Below, piece by piece: positions 45,130 through 52,444 of a DNA stretch of 64,000 nucleotides. The number at the start of each line of letters is the position of its first letter. Positions within the stretch are counted from its first letter, which is position 1. The notes under the pieces were generated by a model that was not told where the DNA came from, searched no databases, and worked only from the letters and a program-made list of their open reading frames with translations. The position numbers and the translations under genes were made by a program. Source of the DNA: Virgibacillus senegalensis (GTDB taxonomy: Bacteria > Bacillota > Bacilli > Bacillales > Amphibacillaceae). The stretch spans positions 320,732 to 384,731 of the forward strand of contig NZ_LN611424.1 of assembly GCF_000821245.2 (NCBI RefSeq), given 5' to 3'.

Positions 45130-46896
45130 TTAGGCATGCACAGGCTGTTGTTTGGATTCGCCGCTTCTTAGTCTTACCGCTTCTTGATAGGGGCAAAGAC
45201 TTTCCACAACCGTAATTCCTTGTACACGAGCCTGATCGGTAACATCCAGGCTGGTTTCTTGGGAATCAAGCCACAATATCTTTGCATTCACCTCGTTGCC
45301 ATTCGCCAGTAGCGCCTCGGCAGCCAATGTATCCTGAGTATAAAGGATGTCAATCTCCTCCTCAATCGCCGATACGCTAGCTACAGGAGTTTCTCCGAGA
45401 ATTTTTTCGTTTCCATTATAGACCGGAATGATTTTGTAGCCAAGATTTTGCAATTTAGCTGTCGTTTGATGAGCTGGCTTAGATGTATCAGGGTCGATTC
45501 CCAATACAGCAATAGTCTTCTGGCGCAGGCCATTTTCACGGTCGAATGGTGAATGGAGTGCCCATTGAATGGCCTGTTCATTTGTTGCCGTAATAGTAGG
45601 CTGGCTACCGGTAGCTTTCGCAATAGCCTGATCCAGGTCCTGAATCAAGTCCTCTGCGGTTTCGATGCCGATGGACAGTCGGATTAATTCTTCGGTTACT
45701 CCGCTCTCTTTCAAACCATCTGCATCAAGCTGCTGATGGGTGGTGGAAGCAGGATGAATGATCAGTGACTTCGCATCTCCGACATTCGCTACGTGAGACC
45801 ATAGTGTAATATTATCGATTACCTGGCGTCCGGCATCGCGTCCACCTTTGATGCCAAAGGTGATGATCGAGCCTGCTTTGCCGCTCAAATATTTTTGTGC
45901 AAGCTGGTGGGAAGGATGGTTTTCCAATCCCGGGTATGCGACCCATTCGACTGCTGGATGTTCATGAAGATAGTTAGCTACTTGCTTGGCATTCTGGTTA
46001 TGCTTTTCGATACGAAGATGCAAAGTTTCCAGGCCTTGTAATAGCAAGAATGCGTTTTGCGGGCTCAGGCATGCTCCGATATCGCGCAGCAGCTGTACAC
46101 GTAACTTTGTAGCAAAGGCAGCTGGTGCGGTATCGACAGCATAGCGGATGCCATGATAACTTTCGTCTGGGTTGATAAATTCAGGGAACTTCGGGTTGTT
46201 CCAATTGAACCGTCCGCCATCGACTACAACACCGCCGATTGTCGTTCCATGGCCACCGATCCATTTGGTGGCGGAATGGACCACAACGTCTGCTCCCCAT
46301 GCGATTGGTTTGGTTAAGTATGGCGTGGCGAAAGTATTATCAATGATTAACGGAATATCGTGTTCATGTGCAATTGCAGAAATGGCTTCTACGTCAAATA
46401 CGTTTAGGCTAGGGTTTGTGATGATTTCTCCAAAAACCGCTTTTGTTTTGTCCGTAATGGCTGCCCGTACATTTTCCGGATCGGTTGCATCGACAAAGGT
46501 GACATTGATTCCATAGCGAGGAAGTGTTTTGACGAATAAATTGTAGGTGCCGCCATACAAATTGCCGTCCGCCACGATTTCATCACCGCTTCCGGCCAGG
46601 TTCAAAATCGACAAGGTAATCGCAGCCATGCCGGATGATGTTGCAACTGCAGCAACGCCGTCTTCCAGCAGGGCAATCCGCTGTTCAAATGCATCGACGG
46701 TCGGGTTCATGATCCTCGAATAAATATTGCCTTGTTCGGCAAGGGCAAATAGATTTTGGGCATGTTCGGTATCGCGGAATACATAAGACGTTGTTTGATA
46801 AATCGGGACTGCGCGGGATCCTGTCGCAGGATCAGGTGTCTGTCCTCCGTGAAGCAGTTGTGTTTCGGTTCCATGCAAATGAAATGGGTTTGTCAT
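45130..46896 (-). CDS. metY: O-acetylhomoserine sulfhydrylase fused to a CoA-binding domain
   Basis: The first ~430 residues are a complete PLP enzyme of the Cys/Met metabolism family (PIYQTTSYVF, the SRIMNPT motif, PLP lysine Lys211 in HSATKWIGGHG, and the long AGSIITFGIKGG segment typical of MetY). It makes homocysteine from O-acetylhomoserine and sulfide. The last ~150 residues (from about QKTIAVLGIDPDTSK) look like a YccU-type CoA-binding domain. Standard MetY proteins end near 430 residues, so this 588-residue fusion is unusual. A SAM riboswitch precedes the gene. The ATG follows AGGAGG. Confidence 0.92.
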   Translation of the reverse strand: MTNPFHLHGTETQLLHGGQTPDPATGSRAVPIYQTTSYVFRDTEHAQNLFALAEQGNIYSRIMNPTVDAFEQRIALLEDGVAAVATSSGMAAITLSILNLAGSGDEIVADGNLYGGTYNLFVKTLPRYGINVTFVDATDPENVRAAITDKTKAVFGEIITNPSLNVFDVEAISAIAHEHDIPLIIDNTFATPYLTKPIAWGADVVVHSATKWIGGHGTTIGGVVVDGGRFNWNNPKFPEFINPDESYHGIRYAVDTAPAAFATKLRVQLLRDIGACLSPQNAFLLLQGLETLHLRIEKHNQNAKQVANYLHEHPAVEWVAYPGLENHPSHQLAQKYLSGKAGSIITFGIKGGRDAGRQVIDNITLWSHVANVGDAKSLIIHPASTTHQQLDADGLKESGVTEELIRLSIGIETAEDLIQDLDQAIAKATGSQPTITATNEQAIQWALHSPFDRENGLRQKTIAVLGIDPDTSKPAHQTTAKLQNLGYKIIPVYNGNEKILGETPVASVSAIEEEIDILYTQDTLAAEALLANGNEVNAKILWLDSQETSLDVTDQARVQGITVVESLCPYQEAVRLRSGESKQQPVHA

Positions 46897-46996
46897 CTTA
46901 ATTCCTCCTAAAAATGAATGTTGTTCTAGGATAAAGCAGTACCTAAGGCCATTGCTGCAACGAAAGGCGTGTGGACTGGAAAAGAGGGGAAAATAG

Positions 46997-47150
46997 AAAA
47001 GCCCTCTTCCTAAGAAGAGGGCATGTAGTCGGAGTCCTCCTCTTATCTTTCAGATCATCGACCTGTAGGAATTGGCACCTTTTCAAGCTTCGTTGCTTGA
47101 AGGTTGCCGGGCATCATCGGGCCTAGTCCCTCCGCCGCTCTTGATAAGAG
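46997..47150 (-). promoter_or_regulatory. SAM-I (S-box) riboswitch
   Basis: On the minus strand the RNA begins CTCTTATCAAGAG, carries the conserved GGGACTAGGCCCGATGATG and CCCGGCAACC core and GGTGCCAATTCC, and closes with CTGAAAGATAAGAG. A terminator (GCCCTCTTC with GAAGAGGGC, then TTTT) follows at 46997-47023. SAM binding should favour termination, so metY is on when methionine is scarce. Confidence 0.95.
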
Positions 47151-47191
47151 TCTAATTATTCAACTTGTTAGAAATTTCAATCTTTGAAAAA

Positions 47192-47220
47192 ATTATAAAC
47201 CACTCAATCTCTCTCGTCAA
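47192..47220 (-). promoter_or_regulatory. Promoter of the SAM riboswitch-metY unit
   Basis: On the minus strand TTGACG (47215-47220) and TATAAT (47192-47197) are 17 bp apart; the start point would be about 30 bases before the riboswitch. Confidence 0.85.
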
Positions 47221-47252
47221 CCGCTAGGGAAAATTTTTTATTTCGTCGATAA

Positions 47253-47291
47253 GGACAGTCCCCAGGCTTAAAAACGGAGGGACTGTCCCCC
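47253..47291. repeat. GGACAGTCCCC / GGGACTGTCCCC paired palindrome
   Basis: GGACAGTCCCC and GGGACTGTCCCCC lie 15 bases apart just downstream of the last gene of the sigma operon. Each is palindromic and they can pair with each other. Related pairs lie at 42266, 50315 and 51701. Confidence 0.75.
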
Positions 47292-47314
47292 ACTGCTCTA
47301 CTAGAGTAAAGGAT

Positions 47315-48154
47315 TTATTTAGTTTGTAGTTGGTTGGATGCTTCCACTTCGAACAGATAGGTTCCTTTTCCAAATGTTTTGGTTTGATCGCTGACTTCTT
47401 CTTGCCAAACATTTTCTACATGAAGTTGAACATCAGCCTTATCCGTATTAGTTAAGTATATCTGGTCCACTTCCGTCAAAGACCAATCGCTTGTGATAGT
47501 AGCCAGGTCTAGGTGTGCTTCGCTCAGCCAGGAACGAACTTCCGTATCAATGTCACCCGGTATCGAAACGGTGGCAGTATATTGACTATCATCATAACCA
47601 AAGCGACTGGTTGGAGCTTCCAGCATTTCAATATACAAGGTGTTGCCTATCTGATGGAAGGAGACAATTTCCTCTGGCTTGATGTCTTTTTTATCCATCG
47701 TATTGGAATGGTAGGTACCAAATAAATGAACGTCCCCAGTGTTATTTGTCTCCAGTGTGGTTCCAGGGGCTGGTTGCAATACGATTTTTTCCACCTTATC
47801 GTCGACGTTTTTTTCGATGGTTGGAAAAGTTGTTTCTACTTCTTCTGCCTCGACAGTGGACCTAATCTTGTCCAGAACTCCAGAGGAAGCCCCAATAAAC
47901 AGTATGAGCGCAATTCCTCCTAAGCACGTGATAAAAATAATCGATAAGATATCGTACTTGACCACTGGCTGTTCCTGCTTAGCAAAGAAAACGTACAGGA
48001 TGATTTCAATGCCCAGGATAACCAGGATGAGCGGAAACCACGCTAGCAATATAGTGGCTGAATCCCAGTCGAGAAATTGCGAGAGCATGATAATGAAACC
48101 CAACAAAACAAGTGCACTACCCATTGAAATAGATCCTACTCGCCACTTCCTCAT
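47315..48154 (-). CDS. Membrane protein with extracytoplasmic beta-rich domain (sigma operon)
   Basis: This 279-residue protein has three to four N-terminal membrane helices (residues about 8-30, 33-58, 68-92) and a C-terminal domain of about 180 residues with short repeated strand-like segments, resembling the putative adhesin/DUF4097 or LiaF C-terminal type. It is the last gene of the sigma-anti-sigma operon and overlaps the gene before it by 4 bases. The layout suggests an envelope sensor or effector, but no function is known. Confidence 0.6.
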   Translation of the reverse strand: MRKWRVGSISMGSALVLLGFIIMLSQFLDWDSATILLAWFPLILVILGIEIILYVFFAKQEQPVVKYDILSIIFITCLGGIALILFIGASSGVLDKIRSTVEAEEVETTFPTIEKNVDDKVEKIVLQPAPGTTLETNNTGDVHLFGTYHSNTMDKKDIKPEEIVSFHQIGNTLYIEMLEAPTSRFGYDDSQYTATVSIPGDIDTEVRSWLSEAHLDLATITSDWSLTEVDQIYLTNTDKADVQLHVENVWQEEVSDQTKTFGKGTYLFEVEASNQLQTK

Positions 48155-49257
48155 TGTTCCTTTCCTCCTTTATTAGGTCCAGCTCCGACAATCAAGCGAA
48201 TTCCGCCGGCGATCAAAAGCAGACATACGAGCGATACTTGAAAATATTGGTGGTAATAATACCAAATATCAATTTGAAAAACAGTACGTACTTGTTCCGC
48301 GATGACCGGCAGGAGAATGGAATCGGTTATATAAAACAGTCCGAGCAGCAGGAGTGCAATGCCAAGCCACTTTTGGTGATTGGCCAAGTATTTGACAATG
48401 GGTACGTCCTCGACATCGCCCCGTTCCGCTTTACTTGTGTGCTGCAGGGCATCGAAAAAGCTGAAAAACCAGATAATCGGAATCAAAAACAAAAAGATCG
48501 ACAGGCGCAGAATATCCAGCACATAAATAGACAGTAGGAAGGCTGCCATTAACTGCAAGCCTCTTCGTTGCAATCCCAAGTACATATGCCCTGCTCCTGG
48601 AAAAATCGCTAATATCGTAGCTAGCATTTTGCTCTTTTGGCCTTCGTCTCTATACTGTTCCAGGTCTTCGATAATCGTCCGGTCTTCCAATGTTTCGCCG
48701 CTTTGTTTTTTGTTTAGTAACTGAATCGCGTCAAAAAAGCTGTAAATCCAGATGATCGGCATAGCTAGCAGGAAAATTAAAAAACCGTCCTGGTGGCTCA
48801 CAAAGGCTACAAAGAAAATCATCGAAGCCACTCCGAAAAATCCAGCTAAAAACGTCAGGCCGCGCTGGTTTAATCCGAGCTGGAAATGGCCGACTCCCGG
48901 GATGAACGACAATAAAATGGTGGTGAATCGCTCATTTTGAATTTCCGGCTGACCACCCGGATACCCTGTTGCTTCCTGGCTCGAAGATGCTGCTTGGTTC
49001 ATAGGCTGGATTCTGCTTCGTTTTAAAAGGGTTATGAGCATGTCGATGACATTTACTGCCCAAATCAGAAATGCCAAAAGCAAGGTGAAAGGAATTAACT
49101 CACCGACTGCCGATATAATGAACGCAAACGCTCCGAAACCAAGAACGCTAAAGAACAGCACGGGATAGAGCACACCTTTCCGCCTATGGCCGAGATACAT
49201 ATGTCCAAAACCAGGGATAAGCGCCAAAAAGAATGCCAGTATAGAAGATTTATTCAT
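48151..49257 (-). CDS. Membrane protein with three internal PGxGHxxLG repeats (sigma operon)
   Basis: This 368-residue protein is built from three similar units of about 100 residues, each starting with a motif such as LALIPGFGHMYLGHRRKG, LSFIPGVGHFQLGLNQRG or LAIFPGAGHMYLGLQRRG, followed by helices and a WxxxxxDxxxLL motif. A fourth hydrophobic section ends the chain. The motif is like that of TM2/DUF5683-type small membrane proteins, here tripled in one chain. The ATG at 49257 overlaps the anti-sigma stop (ATGA). Function is not known. Confidence 0.65.
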   Translation of the reverse strand: MNKSSILAFFLALIPGFGHMYLGHRRKGVLYPVLFFSVLGFGAFAFIISAVGELIPFTLLLAFLIWAVNVIDMLITLLKRSRIQPMNQAASSSQEATGYPGGQPEIQNERFTTILLSFIPGVGHFQLGLNQRGLTFLAGFFGVASMIFFVAFVSHQDGFLIFLLAMPIIWIYSFFDAIQLLNKKQSGETLEDRTIIEDLEQYRDEGQKSKMLATILAIFPGAGHMYLGLQRRGLQLMAAFLLSIYVLDILRLSIFLFLIPIIWFFSFFDALQHTSKAERGDVEDVPIVKYLANHQKWLGIALLLLGLFYITDSILLPVIAEQVRTVFQIDIWYYYHQYFQVSLVCLLLIAGGIRLIVGAGPNKGGKEQ

Positions 49258-49694
49258 TGATCTTCCCCCTTCAGTAGTTGTGTCAGCCAACTGTCTGTTT
49301 TTTGCATGAGACTATCCGTCATGGACGGCCGGCTGTCTAAATTTGTTTGATCGGTTATATGCAAAATATCCTGGAAAATGCCGCTTGCCATCAATAAAAG
49401 AGTCAATCCAGCTGCCAATAAATAATGGCGTACTGTTTTCATTTTACTGGTATGGGAGGATGACTTTTGCTGTAAGGATTTTTGCGGAAAAGGTTGTTGG
49501 ATATTTATTTTGTCAATGGCTGTCTCTGTAAAGGAATCAGATAGACGACCAGGTGCATTCCACTGTTCAAGTAAATCAATATAATAACCAAAACATTGTT
49601 CGCAGGTTTCCAAATGTCCCTCGATTTGCTGCCGTTTCTGTTCATCGACTTTTTCCTCGATGTATGGCCACAGATCTTTTTCAATATGTATCAC
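49254..49694 (-). CDS. Anti-sigma factor with zinc-finger domain
   Basis: This 146-residue protein has an N-terminal zf-HC2-like domain with the HLETCEQCFGYYIDLL signature (HxxxCxxC) and one membrane helix (residues about 88-108). It should hold the ECF sigma factor at the membrane and release it on a signal. Translation starts at GTG 49694, sharing bases with the sigma stop codon, and the stop overlaps the next start, so the proteins are made in coupled amounts. Confidence 0.85.
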   Translation of the reverse strand: MIHIEKDLWPYIEEKVDEQKRQQIEGHLETCEQCFGYYIDLLEQWNAPGRLSDSFTETAIDKINIQQPFPQKSLQQKSSSHTSKMKTVRHYLLAAGLTLLLMASGIFQDILHITDQTNLDSRPSMTDSLMQKTDSWLTQLLKGEDQ

Positions 49695-50233
49695 TAAAAA
49701 TCATCCTCCTTCCAATGGGTTTTCATCCATTTTCTTGCCCGATACAGCCGCACTTCAATTGTTTTTTCGGCTAAACCGAGCTGATTAGCGATTTCCGCAT
49801 AGGACATGTCCTCTAAATAATAGCAACGGACGGCTAGCTGCAGTTTTTCCGGCAATTGGTCAATCTGATCACGGATACGTTGTCTTCTTTCTCGCAGCAA
49901 GACCTGGTCTTCTACGCTGTCAACATGGCCGTGGTGGTATTCATGCCGGGTACCGTTGAAATCCTCCTGCATGCGCTGCTGTTTCCTGCGTGCATCAATT
50001 GCTTTATGGAAGGCAATCCGCCCGAGCCAAGTTTTAAAGCCTTGTTGCTGGTAAGAGGGGAGGGCATCTACCATTTTAATAAACGTTTCCTGGGCGACAT
50101 CCTCAGCTGCCTTTTCATCATGCAATACGCTCATCGTCACTTTGAACACGTGCTGTTTGTGACGCTCGACCAGCAACCGAAGTGCCTGCTGATTGCCGGA
50201 TTTTATCTTTTTGATTAGCAGTTCATCTTGAAT
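49694..50233 (-). CDS. ECF RNA polymerase sigma factor, probable AUU start
   Basis: This sigma-70 family factor has region 2 (AAEDVAQETFIKMVDALPSYQ) and region 4 (LPEKLQLAVRCYYLEDMSYAEIA) with LYRARKWMK. The first standard start codon is TTG 50176, but the frame upstream encodes DELLIKKIKSGNQQALRLL, the usual region 2.1, and is open to a stop at 50261. No ATG, GTG or TTG lies in that extension. An ATT at 50233 is five bases from a GGGGGGAG ribosome binding site, so translation probably starts there, giving 179 residues. A CGTCTATA motif about 30 bases upstream may be an ECF -10 box, with no clear -35. Confidence 0.85.
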   Translation of the reverse strand: MQDELLIKKIKSGNQQALRLLVERHKQHVFKVTMSVLHDEKAAEDVAQETFIKMVDALPSYQQQGFKTWLGRIAFHKAIDARRKQQRMQEDFNGTRHEYHHGHVDSVEDQVLLRERRQRIRDQIDQLPEKLQLAVRCYYLEDMSYAEIANQLGLAEKTIEVRLYRARKWMKTHWKEDDF

Positions 50234-50314
50234 GGATGCTCCCCCCTCTCTTCGACCATTTCACTATATAGACGAACGAGCTAACCATATCCACTACAAA
50301 AAATAGTAATATTT

Positions 50315-50377
50315 TTGGGGACAGTCCCCAAAATCGTATCATGATGGGAGGGACTGTCCCCGGTTCCTGTCCCCGGT
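50315..50377. repeat. GGGGACAGTCCCC / GGGACTGTCCCC paired palindrome
   Basis: TGGGGACAGTCCCCA and GGGACTGTCCCC lie about 20 bases apart, followed by a partial copy (CCTGTCCCCGG). The pair lies between the divergent-free gap of the sigma gene promoter and the terminator of the CAP gene. Confidence 0.75.
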
Positions 50378-50383
50378 TCAACT

Positions 50384-50429
50384 AAAAAAAGGCTGCCCAT
50401 TATCGTATTGGTGACGATAATGGGCAGCC
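50384..50429 (-). terminator. Terminator of the CAP-domain gene
   Basis: A perfect 16-bp stem (GGCTGCCCATTATCGT with its complement, 7-base loop) ends in T7 on the minus strand, 27 bases after the stop codon. Confidence 0.92.
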
Positions 50430-50455
50430 CCTGTTTCTGTAAATCTATTTATTTA

Positions 50456-51256
50456 TTATTTACCGATGAACTGTTGCGTCCAAACATTGCCGTTTTCTAC
50501 ATAGCCGACTCCAATATGAGTGAAGTTGCCGTTAAGAATGTTTTTACGGTGGCCATCACTATTCATCCAGGCATTGACTACTTCTTCCGGTGTGCGTTGA
50601 CCTTTGGCAATGTTTTCACCTGCAGTTTTGTAGGAAATACCAAATTGTTTCATCATGTCAAACGGAGAACCATAAGTCGGGCTGTTATGGTCGAAGTAAC
50701 CATTTTCAGCCATATCCGCTGATTTTTCACGTGCTACTTTGCTAAGTTCTGTATCGATTTCCAGTGGATCAAGCCCTTGTTTGGCTCTTTCCTGGTTAGT
50801 CAATTCTACAACTTGTTGTTCGAATTCGTTAAGCTCTTGTCCTGCTTTTTCAGGCTGTTCCTGCTTAGATTCTTCTGCAGTGGTCTGGTTGTTGTTTTCT
50901 TGTGGTGCTGGAGCTTGTTCAGCTTGTTCTTTACTTGGAGCTTCTTCTTTCTTGTCAGCAGGCTGCTCGTTTGTTTGCTCTTGCTGTTTGTTTTCTTCAG
51001 CTTTTTCTGGCTGGTCTTGTTCTTGCTTGGCTGGAGTTTGTTGTTGTTTCCAGTTACCGAAGCATTTATCTATAACACTTTGAATATCCTCTTTTGAAAA
51101 AGTACCGGCATTGCTATTGACAGAGTAATAGACTTGGTACGAATTTGCTTGTTCTTGGTTCGTGCTATCTGCTTGCGCACTTACTGAGGAAGAAAAAGCT
51201 CCTCCAAAAAGCAATGCGGCTGAAATTCCAGTGACAATACCTACTTTTTTGAACAT
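50456..51256 (-). CDS. Secreted CAP-domain (SCP/PR1-like) protein, YkwD type
   Basis: This 266-residue protein has a signal peptide (MFKKVGIVTG..., cleavage near VSAQA), an N-terminal region, a long low-complexity Glu/Gln/Lys/Pro linker (about residues 70-140), and a C-terminal CAP domain. Conserved CAP residues are visible in LTNQERAKQGLDPL, GYFDHNSP, GENIAKG and GHRKNILN. Such proteins are secreted and common around spore or cell-envelope biology, with no settled enzymatic role. The ATG at 51256 follows GAGGAGAG. Confidence 0.88.
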   Translation of the reverse strand: MFKKVGIVTGISAALLFGGAFSSSVSAQADSTNQEQANSYQVYYSVNSNAGTFSKEDIQSVIDKCFGNWKQQQTPAKQEQDQPEKAEENKQQEQTNEQPADKKEEAPSKEQAEQAPAPQENNNQTTAEESKQEQPEKAGQELNEFEQQVVELTNQERAKQGLDPLEIDTELSKVAREKSADMAENGYFDHNSPTYGSPFDMMKQFGISYKTAGENIAKGQRTPEEVVNAWMNSDGHRKNILNGNFTHIGVGYVENGNVWTQQFIGK

Positions 51257-51465
51257 TTCCTTACACTCTCCTCTTTGTTTTTGTATTACTGTTACATCAT
51301 AGCATGACTTTTTTGTAATATTTGAGGAGCTATTTTCCATTTACAGACAGGCATTCATTCGTTCTATTTTATGTAAAAGTAGTAGACCTTGTTTATTTCC
51401 TATGATGATAAGGGGTAAATCGATCAATCCATCTCTCATTTCTTCCTATGAAAAGGAGGGAAAAC

Positions 51466-51492
51466 GTGAAAAAAGCCTGCCAGAATGGATAA
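51466..51492 (+). CDS. Possible 8-codon micro-ORF
   Basis: GTG AAA AAA GCC TGC CAG AAT GGA is preceded by AAAAGGAGGG at ideal spacing and stops after eight codons. It may be the broken start of a former secreted-protein gene (basic start) or a leader peptide, but nothing follows that it could regulate on this strand. Confidence 0.2.
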   Translation: MKKACQNG

Positions 51493-51700
51493 TTTTACAT
51501 AGGAAACCATGTTGACAGCCTTAAGAATCGAATTCCAATATTACAAATACCGCTGACCTTGTAAACGTCTTGTTACCTTGTAACAGAAGCGAGATATAAG
51601 AAGGGAGGGATTCACCCTTAAGGAACTGCCTGGGAGGGGTGACAAAACTCGCATGCGTGGAGAAAGCCTCAACCCCGGCGTATACTTTCGGTAATGAAAA

Positions 51701-51746
51701 GGGGACAGTCCCCACGCCTCGAAATCGATGGCGGGGACTGTCCCCG
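51701..51746. repeat. GGGGACAGTCCCC / GGGGACTGTCCCC paired palindrome
   Basis: The two complete palindromes are separated by about 20 bases and can fold back on each other. The element lies nine bases beyond the DUF3231 stop codon and could also act as part of its 3' end. Confidence 0.78.
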
Positions 51747-51754
51747 AAACTTGT

Positions 51755-52261
51755 TTATTCAAAGTTTTGGTTATGGAGCGGAGGTGGAATGAGCCAGCCT
51801 TTATCTTTATTGAGCCGGAGCAGTCTGGCACCGAATTGAGCTTTGCTCATATGGATTTGACCATACATCATCGCGATATCTTCCCTGATGCATTGGGCGA
51901 TGATTTGACTGCAGGCAACTAGTCCTTGAGCAATGTCCCGTGAAATCGCCGCACTGATTTCCGGATCATTGAATCTGGCACCGGAAGGGATTTGCTCCAA
52001 GGCAGCTTTAGCTCGTTCCGGTGGTGAAGGCGGAAGAGCGATTCCGTTGTTTTTCAAAAGCTCTTCGATTTCTTCGTTTTCCTGTTTCATCGTTCTTATC
52101 AAATCTTCGATTAGTTTCTTTAAATCTCTGTCGCCAGTATGGTTTGCCATGGTCTGGTAACCAGCAATCATGCCTTTACTCCCGGCAAGGCTGCTCCAGA
52201 TACCGAACACCTCGCCGTAATGCAATGGCTGGTTTTTAGGATTTCCGCTTAAAATACCCAT
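51755..52261 (-). CDS. DUF3231 family protein
   Basis: This 168-residue all-helical protein matches the DUF3231 family, usually found as single or double units in spore-forming bacteria. The GEVFGIWSSL start, the central ENEEIEELLKNNGIALPP segment and the SQIIAQCIREDIAMMY helix are characteristic. It may adopt a ferritin-like helical bundle; function is not established. The ATG at 52261 follows AAGGAG by eight bases. Confidence 0.8.
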   Translation of the reverse strand: MGILSGNPKNQPLHYGEVFGIWSSLAGSKGMIAGYQTMANHTGDRDLKKLIEDLIRTMKQENEEIEELLKNNGIALPPSPPERAKAALEQIPSGARFNDPEISAAISRDIAQGLVACSQIIAQCIREDIAMMYGQIHMSKAQFGARLLRLNKDKGWLIPPPLHNQNFE

Positions 52262-52444
52262 GTTTTCACTCCTTGCTGTGTAGTCGCGCAAGGATATTTT
52301 TTGCAAATGTCAGGGAAACTATTCGGGATACACCAATCTTGTTTGCAATGTAACGGAAATGTACCCCTTAAAAAGCTACAAGAATTTCAAGGGGTAAAAG
52401 GTAGCCGTTTCGGGAAAAGATTGTAGTGTGTCATCCAATCTGTA

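Larger units (their letters stand above)
51257..51754. other. Intergenic region between the CAP and DUF3231 genes
   Basis: About 500 bp hold the CAP gene promoter region, a very short frame with a strong ribosome binding site (51466-51492), and a paired GGGGACAGTCCCC repeat (51701-51746). No longer coding sequence is convincing on either strand. Confidence 0.5.

Noticed and set aside
47224-47412. 62-codon minus-strand frame at the end of the sigma operon
   Set aside because: It overlaps the last operon gene out of frame and the paired palindrome.
50777-51097. 106-codon plus-strand frame rich in Phe, Leu and Ser
   Set aside because: It is the antisense of the low-complexity Glu/Gln/Lys linker of the CAP-domain gene.
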